NCBI GenBank assembly: GCA_031180665.1
Contig: JAPSLP010000010.1
Location: 1 to 64,000 of the forward strand
Source: Cupriavidus sp.
GTDB taxonomy: Bacteria; Pseudomonadota; Gammaproteobacteria; Burkholderiales; Burkholderiaceae
Length of the DNA stretch: 64,000 bases
Reading direction: 5' to 3'
The notes beneath the pieces are model-generated. The model had not been told where the DNA came from. It ran no database searches and worked only from the letters and a program-made list of their open reading frames with translations. The position numbers and the translations under genes were made by a program. Of the stretch, positions 32,846 through 40,778 are shown one piece after another. Every line of letters starts with the position of its first letter. Within the stretch, counting starts at the first letter, position 1.

Positions 32846-33826
32846 TCACTGCGCGCTGATGGCCTTGTCGAGCTCCGCCAGGCGTCGCGACACGTCGGCC
32901 AGGCGCTTCTCCCTGTCGGCGGCGGCCAGCGTGTCGTCGGTTTCGATGCGGGCCTTTTCCTTGGCCAGCTCGATCTGGCGGATCGGTACCAACTGCGCGT
33001 CGCTGGATGCGCGGAAGCCCTGGTAGGTCAGCGTGGCGAGCACCTGCTTTTCGCGCGCGGCATCGGCGCCCTTGCCGTAGTTGACGAAGAAGGTCTGGAT
33101 CTTCTTTTTCATGTCGGCCGGCAGGTCCTTGCGATACACCATCGGATCGGCGGGAATCAGTGGCGATTTCCACAGCACGCGCAACTGGTCGTAGGGATTC
33201 TTGCCGGTGTTGACGCGATAGCGTCCAAGGTTCTCGGTGTTGTTCACCGCGACGTCCACCTGCTTGTTCAGCACCGACAGCAGGTTTGCCTCGTGGTTGC
33301 CGATGCGCACCGCCTTGAACAGCGTCTTCGGCTCGACCTTGTTGGCGGCCCACAGGTAGTAGCCTGGAACCAGCGTGCCCGAGGTCGAATTCGGGTCGCC
33401 GGCGCCGTAGGAGAGCTCCTTGCCGCGCTTGATCACGTCCTCGACCGACTTCAGGTCGCTGTCCTTGCTGACGATCAGCAGCGACCAGTAGCCCGGATTG
33501 CCGTCCTTGTCGACCACCGAGGCGAACACCTCGCCGTTGGCGCGGTCGACCGCCTCCATCGCCGACTTGTTGCCGAACCAGGCGATCTGCACCTTGTTGA
33601 AACGCATGCCCTCGATGATGCCGGCATAGTCCGAAGCGAAGAATGGCTTGACCGGAACGCCCAGCGTCTTGCTCAGATCGTCGATCAGCGGCTGCCACGC
33701 GGTCTTCAGGTTGGACGACGATTCGGTGGAGATGAAGCCGATGCTCAGCGGCCTGGCGTCCTGCGCCAGGGCCGGGACGGCGGCGATCGCCGAGGCGATC
33801 AGGGCAAAGAAGGTTCTGCGAAGCAT
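32846..33826 (-). CDS. phnD: PhnD, periplasmic phosphonate-binding protein
   Basis: A 326-residue protein. The signal peptide [21 protein letters not shown] is followed by [27 protein letters not shown] and [28 protein letters not shown], which contribute the ligand-binding pocket. [18 protein letters not shown] contains the S-T-S-G phosphonate-binding loop. It delivers alkylphosphonates to PhnE/PhnC. It lies 63 nt downstream of phnC on the minus strand. A charged coiled-coil-like tail ([14 protein letters not shown]) ends the protein. Confidence 0.96.
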   Translation of the reverse strand: MLRRTFFALIASAIAAVPALAQDARPLSIGFISTESSSNLKTAWQPLIDDLSKTLGVPVKPFFASDYAGIIEGMRFNKVQIAWFGNKSAMEAVDRANGEVFASVVDKDGNPGYWSLLIVSKDSDLKSVEDVIKRGKELSYGAGDPNSTSGTLVPGYYLWAANKVEPKTLFKAVRIGNHEANLLSVLNKQVDVAVNNTENLGRYRVNTGKNPYDQLRVLWKSPLIPADPMVYRKDLPADMKKKIQTFFVNYGKGADAAREKQVLATLTYQGFRASSDAQLVPIRQIELAKEKARIETDDTLAAADREKRLADVSRRLAELDKAISAQ

Positions 33827-33889
33827 GGGGGACTCCGGTGCGGAAGAGTAGGAGGAAGGGCGCGAATGGCCGCGCATGGCAGCGGGCAA

Positions 33890-34741
33890 TCAGGCGGCCG
33901 CAAGATCCATCGTGACGGTGGCCGGCACTGGCGAGCCGTCGATCGGCATCGCGATCCGGTCGGGCACCAGGTCATGCAGCAGCTCGTCTGCCTCGGTGCC
34001 GTAGAGATCGCGCAGCATGCTTTGCGTCAGCGCGTGCGAGGGGCCGTCGTAGACGACCTTGCCATGGCGCAACGCCACCACGCGCGGGCAGTAGCGCATG
34101 GCGATGTCGACCTGATGCAGCGACACCACTACGGCGACCTTGTGCGTGCGATTGATTTGCGTGAGCAGCGACATCACGCGGCGGGACGATTCCGGATCGA
34201 GCGAGGCGATCGGTTCGTCGGCGAGGATCACGCGGGCGTTCTGCACCAGTGTCCGGGCGATGGCCGCACGCTGCTGCTGTCCACCGGACAACGTCGAAGC
34301 ACGTTGAAAGGCATAGTCGTCTATACCAACTTGCGCAAGCGCATCGAGCCCGGCGCGCAGTTCGTCGGCCTTGAAAAAGCGAAGCAGGCCGCGCCATTTC
34401 GGGATGCGGCTCAGCATGCCGATCATGACGTTGGTGATCACCGGCAGCCGTCCGACCAGATTGAATTGCTGGAACACGAAGCCGATGTGGGCGCGGGCCT
34501 TGCGGACGTCCGCAGCCAGCCGGCCATTGCGCTGCACGGCGCGGCCATTCACCAGAATCTCGCCGCTGTCGGCGGCGACGAAGCCGGCCACATGGCGCAG
34601 CAGCGTCGACTTGCCGGAGCCCGATGCCCCGAGCAGCGCGACCATTTCACCGGGCGCGACTTGCAGCGTGACGTCGTCCAGGGCCTTGCGGTCGGCTCGG
34701 AACGACTTGCTCAGGCTGCGCACTTCAATTGCATGGGTCAT
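33890..34741 (-). CDS. phnC: PhnC, phosphonate ABC transporter ATP-binding protein
   Basis: A 283-residue ABC ATPase. Walker [13 protein letters not shown]-loop [16 protein letters not shown], signature [14 protein letters not shown], Walker [16 protein letters not shown] and switch SLHQVD are all present. The [14 protein letters not shown] segment after the Q-loop is typical of phosphonate importers. It heads the minus-strand phnCDE operon, with a Pho-box candidate 46 bp upstream of the start. Confidence 0.95.
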   Translation of the reverse strand: MTHAIEVRSLSKSFRADRKALDDVTLQVAPGEMVALLGASGSGKSTLLRHVAGFVAADSGEILVNGRAVQRNGRLAADVRKARAHIGFVFQQFNLVGRLPVITNVMIGMLSRIPKWRGLLRFFKADELRAGLDALAQVGIDDYAFQRASTLSGGQQQRAAIARTLVQNARVILADEPIASLDPESSRRVMSLLTQINRTHKVAVVVSLHQVDIAMRYCPRVVALRHGKVVYDGPSHALTQSMLRDLYGTEADELLHDLVPDRIAMPIDGSPVPATVTMDLAAA

Positions 34742-34786
34742 GTCGACTCCCTTGCTGGAATGACGAGCGCATTCTGGAGGGAGGTG

Positions 34787-34804
34787 ATGACAGCGCGATG
34801 ACGG
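34787..34804 (-). promoter_or_regulatory. PhoB (Pho) box upstream of phnC
   Basis: Read on the minus strand the 18-mer is CCGTCATCGCGCTGTCAT, matching 13 of 18 positions of the E. coli Pho-box consensus CTGTCATAAAACTGTCAT. Both 7-bp half-sites are recognisable with the right 11-bp spacing. It ends 46 nt before the phnC ATG, so phosphate limitation should induce phnCDE. Confidence 0.72.
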
Positions 34805-34870
34805 TGGAACGGGCTCGACGATGGAGCGCGTCGTGTTGAATCGGCGGCATTCAGCCGTGTTCTGCGGCGA

Positions 34871-35071
34871 TCAGCGACGGAACAGCCAGACCAGAACGGA
34901 GACGATCAGCGAGATCACGATGCAGGTGGTGATCGGAAAATGGAAGCTGAACCCTTCCCGGACGATATGGATGTCGCCGGGCAGGCGGCCGAGGGGAAGA
35001 CGGGAGAGCCAGGGCCAGGCAAGCCCTGCCACGACGAGGGCCAGGCCGGCGATGACGAGGAAGCGCTGCAT
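34871..35071 (-). CDS. DUF2905 small membrane protein
   Basis: A 66-residue protein with two hydrophobic segments, FLVIAGLALVVAGLAW and CIVISLIVSVLVWLF. They are joined by the DUF2905 signature LGRLPGDIHIVREGFSFHFPI. Proteins of this family are widespread, small inner-membrane proteins of unknown function. It lies between the Pho boxes of phnC and of the lipoprotein/phospholipase unit but points away from the latter. It is unclear if it belongs to the phosphate response. Confidence 0.9.
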   Translation of the reverse strand: MQRFLVIAGLALVVAGLAWPWLSRLPLGRLPGDIHIVREGFSFHFPITTCIVISLIVSVLVWLFRR

Positions 35072-35210
35072 GGTGAAGTCGGCTTGCGTGCGCGGACGGT
35101 TGACTCGATAAGCGTAGGGGAAGGGGGGCTGCGCCGCAAGATGGCGTGCGCCGCAGCCGACCGCGCCGGTCGGCGATGAACCGGTAACGAGGATTCGTAG
35201 TTGTGCCCAT

Positions 35211-35228
35211 GTGTCAAGGAACTGACAT
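35211..35228 (+). promoter_or_regulatory. PhoB (Pho) box upstream of the lipoprotein-phospholipase unit
   Basis: GTGTCAAGGAACTGACAT matches 13 of 18 positions of the Pho-box consensus CTGTCATAAAACTGTCAT with both half-sites in phase. It lies 64 nt before the lipoprotein ATG on the same strand, in the divergent region with DUF2905. Phospholipase C genes are classic Pho-regulon members, which supports the call. Confidence 0.7.
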
Positions 35229-35292
35229 TTGCGCTACCAACAATGCATGCCAACGATAGCGCTGTCCCTCCCCCCACTTCGGAACTCCAGCG

Positions 35293-35496
35293 ATGCCCAC
35301 TCCCTTCGTTTTCCTTTGGCGGCGTCCCATGCTGCCGCTTGCGGCCTCCGCCATCGTGGCCGCGTTCCTGCTGGCCGGTTGCGGCGGCGGCGACGATGGC
35401 GCGACCCTGTCGCCATCGGCCGCGCCGGACACCACCAATCCGAGCGGCAAGCTGCCCGGCAAGCCGGGCAACTGCTCGAGCCGCTGCGCGCCCTGA
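35293..35496 (+). CDS. Small putative lipoprotein upstream of phospholipase C
   Basis: A 67-residue protein. A hydrophobic signal (LPLAASAIVAAFLLAG) ends in the lipobox LLAGC, giving a mature peptide of only about 35 residues: GGGDDGATLSPS, a Pro/Ser/Thr/Asn-rich stretch, then a C-terminal CSSRC pair. An ATG at 35329 would still keep the signal. It lies 33 nt before the phospholipase and probably shares its phosphate-controlled transcript. I recognise no family. It could anchor or escort the enzyme, but this is a guess. Confidence 0.65.
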   Translation: MPTPFVFLWRRPMLPLAASAIVAAFLLAGCGGGDDGATLSPSAAPDTTNPSGKLPGKPGNCSSRCAP

Positions 35497-35529
35497 TTCT
35501 CCTGCGTCCCCAACGAAAACGAATCCGCC

Positions 35530-37737
35530 ATGACATTCAATCCGTCGAAGCGACAATTCCTGAAGGCATCGCTCGGTACCGGCGCCGCAGCCGCGGTGCT
35601 GGCGAGCTTTCCGCCCAGCATCCGGCGCGCGCTGGCGATCGAGGCCCACAACGCGACAGGCACCATCAAGGACATCAAGCATGTCGTCATGGTGATGCTC
35701 GAGAACCGTTCGTTCGACAGCTATTTCGGCACGTTCAAGGGCGTGCGCGGCTACGGCGATCGCTTCCCGATCCCGCTGCGCAACGGCCGCACCGCGCTGT
35801 ACCAGACCGATGCCAACGGCAACATCCTCACGCCCTATCACCTGGACGAATCGGTCGGCAACGCGCAGCGCGCCGGCGGCACGCCGCATAACTGGGCCGA
35901 CTCGCAGGCGGCGTGGGACCACGGCCGCATGGATCGCTGGCCGGTGGCCAAGCAGCCGCTGTCGATGGGCTACTACGACGAGGCCGAGGTGACGTTCCAG
36001 CGCGCGCTGGCCGATGCCTTCACGCTGTGCGATGCCTACCATTGCGGCATCCATACCGGGACCATCGCCAACCGGCTGTTCTACTGGACCGGCTCCAACG
36101 GCCCCACCGGCGACAATGTCGCGGTGACGGTCAACGAGTTCAACGGCGGTGCCGATGTGGGACCGTCGACCGAAGGCTGGACCTGGGAGACCTATGCGGA
36201 TCGGCTGCAGGCCGCCGGGGTCAGCTGGAAGGTCTACCAGAACATCCCCGACAACTTCGGCTGCAACCAGATGATGAGCTTCCGTCATTGGCGCGCCGAG
36301 ATGGAAAAGATGCCGGCAGGACGGCAGGTGTCCAACACCAACGCCCCGGGCTTCAATCCGCCGTACGATCCGGCGATCGACGATCGCTACAGCCCGTTCG
36401 CCAAGGGCTTCTGCAACACGATGGCCGACGGCGGCTTCCTCCAGTCGCTGCGCGACGACGTGCAGAACGGGCGCCTGCCGGAAGTCTCGTGGATCATCCC
36501 GCCGGCCGAGTTCAGCGAGCACCCGGGTCCGTCCAGCCCCGCCAAGGGCGGCTGGTATGTGCAGGCCATTCTGGATGCGCTGACTTCGGACCCCGAGGTA
36601 TGGAGCAAGACCGCGCTGATCATCAACTACGACGAGAACGACGGCTTCTTCGACCACCTGCCGCCGCCGACCGCGCCGTCGCGCAATTCCGATGGCACCG
36701 TTGCCGGCAAATCGACGCTGTCCGATGCGCAGATGGCCTTCGAATACCACGACTATCAGCCGGCGACCCCGAAGCAGCCCGCCCGCGATGGCAGGCCGTA
36801 TGGCCCGGGTCCGCGCGTGCCGATGTGGATCGTCTCGCCGTGGAGCCGCGGCGGCTGGGTCAACTCGGAGGTGTTCGACCATACCTCGGTGATCCGCTTT
36901 CTCGAGGCGCGCTTCGGCGTGATGGAGCCGCAGATCAGCCCGTATCGCCGCGCGGTGTGCGGCGATCTGACCAGCGCGTTCAACTTCGCAACGCCGAACG
37001 CCGACCCGCTGCCCGCGCTGGCGGGCCGTACCACGCGCGCCGAGGCTACCAGCCTGACTGCCGCGCAGCAGGCCATGCCGAAGATTCCGGTACCGGCCAC
37101 GCCCGAATTGCCGGTGCAGGACCCCGGCGCGCGTCCGTCGCGCGCGCTGCCGTACGAACTGCATACCAGCGCTCGCGTCGACGCCCGCAACAACACGCTG
37201 CAGCTGCTGTTCGCCAATGCCAGCGTACGCAGCGTCGGCGCCGTGTTCCATGTCTACGATCGCTTGCATCTGGATCGCATTCCGCGGCGCATCGTGGTCG
37301 AGGCCGGCAAGACGTTGGACGACGCCTGGGACCTCAGCGGCGATGGCGGCAAGTACGACTTGTGGGTGCTCGGCCCGAACGGCTATCACCGCAGCTTTGT
37401 CGGCGATGCGGCGGAGCAGGGCGAGGCCGTGCCGGAGATCCAGGTCTGCTACAACCCCTGCGATCGGCCCACCGTGCAGGTCAAGCTGCATAACAACGGT
37501 CGCCAGCCGATCCGCTTCACGGCCGAAGCGCTGGCCTATCGCAACGACGGCCCGTGGACGCGGGTGGTCGCGCCGGGCAAGGTCGTCGAGTTCGAGTGGG
37601 CGATCGGCGATTCCGGCTGCTGGTACGACTTCGTCGTGACCTGCGACGCGAGCCCGGCGTTCCGCCGCCGCTTTGCCGGCCGGATGGAAACCGGCAAGGA
37701 TCTGGTCAGCGATCCGGCGATGGGACAGCTCACCTGA
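35530..37737 (+). CDS. plcN: Tat-exported phosphocholine-specific phospholipase C
   Basis: A 735-residue bacterial phospholipase C of the PlcN/PlcH family. The N-terminus SKRQFLKAS with AAAAVLASF resembles a Tat signal (single-Arg KR variant). The phosphoesterase domain starts IKHVVMVMLENRSFDSYFGTFKG, which holds the catalytic ENRSFD motif. Further on come NYDENDGFFDHLPPP and RVPMWIVSPWSRGGWV. The C-terminal third has two DUF756-type beta domains (ALPYELHTSARVD, and the NNGRQPIRFTAEAL region). It releases phosphorylcholine from phosphatidylcholine outside the cytoplasm, as a phosphate source. A Pho box lies upstream. Confidence 0.93.
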   Translation: MTFNPSKRQFLKASLGTGAAAAVLASFPPSIRRALAIEAHNATGTIKDIKHVVMVMLENRSFDSYFGTFKGVRGYGDRFPIPLRNGRTALYQTDANGNILTPYHLDESVGNAQRAGGTPHNWADSQAAWDHGRMDRWPVAKQPLSMGYYDEAEVTFQRALADAFTLCDAYHCGIHTGTIANRLFYWTGSNGPTGDNVAVTVNEFNGGADVGPSTEGWTWETYADRLQAAGVSWKVYQNIPDNFGCNQMMSFRHWRAEMEKMPAGRQVSNTNAPGFNPPYDPAIDDRYSPFAKGFCNTMADGGFLQSLRDDVQNGRLPEVSWIIPPAEFSEHPGPSSPAKGGWYVQAILDALTSDPEVWSKTALIINYDENDGFFDHLPPPTAPSRNSDGTVAGKSTLSDAQMAFEYHDYQPATPKQPARDGRPYGPGPRVPMWIVSPWSRGGWVNSEVFDHTSVIRFLEARFGVMEPQISPYRRAVCGDLTSAFNFATPNADPLPALAGRTTRAEATSLTAAQQAMPKIPVPATPELPVQDPGARPSRALPYELHTSARVDARNNTLQLLFANASVRSVGAVFHVYDRLHLDRIPRRIVVEAGKTLDDAWDLSGDGGKYDLWVLGPNGYHRSFVGDAAEQGEAVPEIQVCYNPCDRPTVQVKLHNNGRQPIRFTAEALAYRNDGPWTRVVAPGKVVEFEWAIGDSGCWYDFVVTCDASPAFRRRFAGRMETGKDLVSDPAMGQLT

Positions 37738-37766
37738 GAAGGGCGCAGTGGCTCGAGGACGATCAT

Positions 37767-37834
37767 GTCGTTTCCGCGAAGGTGGGAATCCAGCGTCTTT
37801 GGAGGCCACTGGGTCCCGCTTTCGCGGGAACGAC
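37767..37834. repeat. Paired-hairpin intergenic repeat (copy C)
   Basis: Arms GTCGTTTCCGCGAAGGTGGGAA and CTGGGTCCCGCTTTCGCGGG face outward, each an imperfect hairpin, with CCAG/CTGG inner borders as in copies A and B. It lies between two convergent genes (phospholipase C and the serine hydrolase), where it could help end both transcripts. It is the cleanest of the three copies. Confidence 0.7.
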
Positions 37835-37884
37835 GAGGGAGCCGGCAAGCCGCCACCCCGGGCCTCGGCCGGGGTGCGTTTCGC

Positions 37885-39441
37885 TCAGCCGGTTCGCATG
37901 AAGGTCCCCAGCCCCTCGTGGTCGTAGTACTCCAGCGTCAGGCGATCGCTGCCGAACCATACGCGTGAGATCGTGCCCGGCGTCGCGTTCTCGTTGCGCA
38001 GCCGGAACGTGTAGACGTCGCCGTCCCAGTGCGACAGCGGCAGCACCAGCGGCGCGGGGCCGATCGTCAGCACCAGTCCGCCCGCCGATTCGCCTACCGT
38101 GACGGGTCCGTAGTAGTCGTTGGCATAGTCGCCGGCATAGACCGACAGCGCGCGCGGCGGCAGGGGCGAGGCCGGCGGCGTGGCGCGGACCAGCGCGCCC
38201 TCCGGGGCCAGCACCGGCGCCAGCGCTTCCTCGATGATCGCGGCCCAGTCGCGCTGGATCGCGCCGTAGTCCACCAGATCGAAGAACTGGTTGTTGATGG
38301 TCTCGGGTACGCCAATCGGATAGCCGTTGGTCAGCGTGACGATCGCCAGATTCAGCGAAGGTACCGCGAGGAAGGCCGTCGCTGCGCCCAGCGCAAACGC
38401 GCCGGAGTGGTTATACATCGGTCGCCCCGCGGGATTGGTGCCAACATTGAAGCCGTAGCCGTAGAAGCCCGCGGGACGCCCGTCGGCCGGCGGCGTCGAC
38501 TGGTTGTGCGGTGAGATGGCTTCCTTCAGCGCGCCGGCATCCACGATGCGCCTGCCTTCGAACATGCCTTCGCCGAGCATCATGACGAGCCAGCGCGCCA
38601 CGTCGTTGACCGAAGCGCTGACGCCGCCGGCCGGCGACTGCGCATCGGCATCGCGTACCGGGCCCCGTACCCACACCCCGTTCTCGCGTACGTGGCCGAC
38701 CGCGCGATTGTCGCGGGCCATATAGTCGGCGTGGCGCGAACTGGTGCGCACCATGCCGAGCGGACGATAGAGAGTCTGCTCCGACAGCGTGGCCCAGTCC
38801 ATCGCCGCCGCGGTGGCGACCGCTTCGGCGGCCGCGGTGAGGCCGAAATTGGTGTACTGGTACGATGCGCGGAACGGATGCAGCGGCAGGAATCGCAATC
38901 GCTCCAGTATCTGGCGACGGTCGTAGCCCATGTCCTCGAGCCGGTCGCCCGCATGGTCGGGCAGGCCCGAGCGATGCGAGTACAGGTCCGCCACCGTCAG
39001 TACCGGATTCACTTCGGGATCGGACAAGGCAAACCAGGGCAATTGCGATTGCACGGGCGTGTCCCACCGCAGGCGTCCGATTCCCACCTGATGCGCGACG
39101 ACCATGGCGCCGATCGATTTCGACATCGACGCCAGCTGGAACACGGTATCGGCGTCGACCGTCGCCGCCTCGTCGACGGCCCGTTTGCCGAATCCCTTGG
39201 CATAAACGACCTGATTGCCGCGCACCACCGCCGTCGCTACGCCGGGCACGCCCGTGCGGGACATCTGGTCGGCGACAAGCTTGTCGACGCTGGCAATCGC
39301 CTGCGAGATCCGGCCTTCAGGCACTGGCGATGGCGGACCGCCGGAGGGCGGGGGATCGTCGTCGTCGCCGCCACCGCATGCGGCGAGCGCGGACCCCAGC
39401 GTGGCGACTAGAAACGAGCGGCGCGAATGCAAGGTCGTCAT
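37885..39441 (-). CDS. Beta-lactamase-related serine hydrolase, probable lipoprotein
   Basis: A 518-residue protein. An RRSFLVATLGSALAAC leader combines a twin-arginine motif with a lipobox (LAAC), followed by a GGGDDDDPPPSGG spacer. The penicillin-binding-type fold has SMSK (S-x-x-K nucleophile), the YTN motif in SYQYTNFGL and HSG near the C-terminal side. A C-terminal beta domain (VYAGDYANDYYGPV to the end) follows. It is of the class C / esterase EstB type, acting on peptides, esters or beta-lactams outside the cytoplasm. Substrate unknown. It is convergent with phospholipase C. Confidence 0.9.
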   Translation of the reverse strand: MTTLHSRRSFLVATLGSALAACGGGDDDDPPPSGGPPSPVPEGRISQAIASVDKLVADQMSRTGVPGVATAVVRGNQVVYAKGFGKRAVDEAATVDADTVFQLASMSKSIGAMVVAHQVGIGRLRWDTPVQSQLPWFALSDPEVNPVLTVADLYSHRSGLPDHAGDRLEDMGYDRRQILERLRFLPLHPFRASYQYTNFGLTAAAEAVATAAAMDWATLSEQTLYRPLGMVRTSSRHADYMARDNRAVGHVRENGVWVRGPVRDADAQSPAGGVSASVNDVARWLVMMLGEGMFEGRRIVDAGALKEAISPHNQSTPPADGRPAGFYGYGFNVGTNPAGRPMYNHSGAFALGAATAFLAVPSLNLAIVTLTNGYPIGVPETINNQFFDLVDYGAIQRDWAAIIEEALAPVLAPEGALVRATPPASPLPPRALSVYAGDYANDYYGPVTVGESAGGLVLTIGPAPLVLPLSHWDGDVYTFRLRNENATPGTISRVWFGSDRLTLEYYDHEGLGTFMRTG

Positions 39442-39628
39442 GGCGGATCCCCTTCGTATTATTCGGGCAGGCCGATGCGACGCGACGCAGCGTTCCTGTC
39501 TTGCTGGACAGTAGAAGCTGCGGCAATGAAAGTCGAGGGTAATTGCGCTGCGCGGCGAGGGATGTGCCGGGCAGTATGCCGCTGCTTGGGCGAATCGTGC
39601 TTGCCTTTGGGGGAGGTGCCGATATGCG

Positions 39629-39647
39629 GGCCGGTCTGCTGCCGGCC
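39629..39647. terminator. Hairpin GGCCGG-N7-CCGGCC downstream of hxlR
   Basis: A perfect 6-bp GC stem with a TCTGCTG loop, 16 nt past the stop of the HxlR gene (minus strand). There is no T-run on either side, so it is at best a weak terminator or processing hairpin. The rest of 39442-39662 shows nothing I can name. Confidence 0.3.
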
Positions 39648-39662
39648 TGAGCTCCGTTGCCG

Positions 39663-40022
39663 TCAGCCCGTCGCCGTTCGCCCGGCCTTCCATGCCTCGT
39701 GCCGCTTGCCCCAAGCCGACATTGCGGTCACCGCGTCATTCAGGCTCAGCCCGAGCGGCGTGATCGAATATTCGACGCGAGGCGGGACTTCGCCGAAGTC
39801 GCGGCGGTGGATCAGGCCGTCCGCTTCCATTTGCCGCAATTGCTGCGCCAGGACTTTTTCGCTGACACCGGGCAACACCCGGCGCAATTCGGCGAAGCGA
39901 TGCGGACGCAGGTGCAATTCCCAAAGTACCGAAGTCTTCCATTTGCCGCCGATTGCCTGCAGCGCGGCGGCAAATCCGCAGCCGTCCGGCTCCTTGTTCC
40001 TCACTGCAAAACACTCCATCAT
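39663..40022 (-). CDS. HxlR-family transcriptional regulator
   Basis: A 119-residue winged-helix protein. The conserved cysteine lies in GCGFAAALQAIGGKWKTSVLWEL. HRFAELRRVLPGVSEKVLAQQLRQMEADGLIHR is the recognition helix region and RVEYSITPLGLSL the wing. Members often sense aldehydes, quinones or oxidants through the N-terminal cysteine. It is divergent from a GFA-family gene across 214 bp, a natural target given that GFA proteins relate to formaldehyde/glutathione chemistry. Two adjacent ATGs begin the protein. Confidence 0.9.
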   Translation of the reverse strand: MMECFAVRNKEPDGCGFAAALQAIGGKWKTSVLWELHLRPHRFAELRRVLPGVSEKVLAQQLRQMEADGLIHRRDFGEVPPRVEYSITPLGLSLNDAVTAMSAWGKRHEAWKAGRTATG

Positions 40023-40236
40023 TGGACCGGATACTTACCTCGAGGTGCGTTCTTCCCGGTGCCGCCACGAATCGATATCATCGAATCGGGCCCATCGAAA
40101 AAACCGGGGCGGGCGATACATCATGATTCGACCGCCGGAGAAACTTCCATGACATCGTATTTTCCCCTGCGCGGTGCGGGGCGGATGGGCTCGTCCGTCT
40201 TCCGCATTTTAATGAACCATGGTGCGGAGCGAGCCA

Positions 40237-40653
40237 ATGCAAGTTGATAAAACGCAGACACGGACCGCGGCATGTTCCTGTCGCGGCGTCGAACTGGTTC
40301 TCGCCGGCGAGCCGCGCCGCGTCTATGCCTGCAGCTGCCTCGAATGCCAGCGGTGCACCGGCTCGGCCTTTTCTTACCGGGCCATCTATGGCGAATCGGC
40401 GATCGTCAGTCGGAAAGGCGAGACCCGGACCTGGCGGCGCATTGGCACATCGGGGCAATGGCTGGAACAGGAATTTTGCACCACTTGCGGATCGATCGTG
40501 CTGATGCGTGCCGAGGCACTGAAGCAAGCCGTTTCGGTATCGGCCGGTTGCCTCGAGGATAGAAATTTTCCGGCACCGCAATTGTTGCATTGGGCGCAGC
40601 GCAAGCATCGATGGCTTTGTCTGCAGGACATTGCGGAATCCCGCCCGGCATGA
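40237..40653 (+). CDS. GFA/CENP-V-family zinc protein
   Basis: A 138-residue protein. The zinc cysteines appear as ACSCRGV, ACSCLECQRCTGSAFSYRA and FCTTCGS, the set seen in glutathione-dependent formaldehyde-activating enzyme (Gfa) and its many relatives. GGAG 7 nt before favours the ATG at 40237 over one at 40219. It is divergent from an HxlR regulator. True formaldehyde activity is proven for few members, so the function is open. The 214-bp divergent gap shows no clear operator. Confidence 0.88.
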   Translation: MQVDKTQTRTAACSCRGVELVLAGEPRRVYACSCLECQRCTGSAFSYRAIYGESAIVSRKGETRTWRRIGTSGQWLEQEFCTTCGSIVLMRAEALKQAVSVSAGCLEDRNFPAPQLLHWAQRKHRWLCLQDIAESRPA

Positions 40654-40712
40654 AACGGCTGCAGTCTGGCGATGACGCGCGATATGGCTGCGGGTTTTCC
40701 CTAATCTGTGTG

Positions 40713-40757
40713 CAATTTCCTGGATTGTTTTTTTAATTTGCCACGTTTGGGTTATTA
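40713..40757 (+). promoter_or_regulatory. AT-rich probable promoter of the polysaccharide operon
   Basis: A marked AT-rich block (including ATTGTTTTTTTAATTTGCC and GTTATTAG) in otherwise GC-rich DNA lies 22-66 nt before the flippase gene. It is the only non-coding gap before the operon. No JUMPstart/ops element was seen. The -35/-10 assignment is uncertain. Confidence 0.4.
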
Positions 40758-40778
40758 GTCCGGCAAAAGGTTTTCGGT

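Noticed and set aside
34915..37848. A 977-codon open frame on the minus strand opposite phospholipase C and its surroundings
   Set aside because: Antisense shadow typical of high-GC DNA. Low-complexity Arg/Ala/His-rich translation with no family motifs, while the plus strand holds clear motifs.
40149..40247. A 32-codon plus-strand frame before the GFA gene
   Set aside because: It overlaps the GFA start, has no recognisable features and no good ribosome-binding site.
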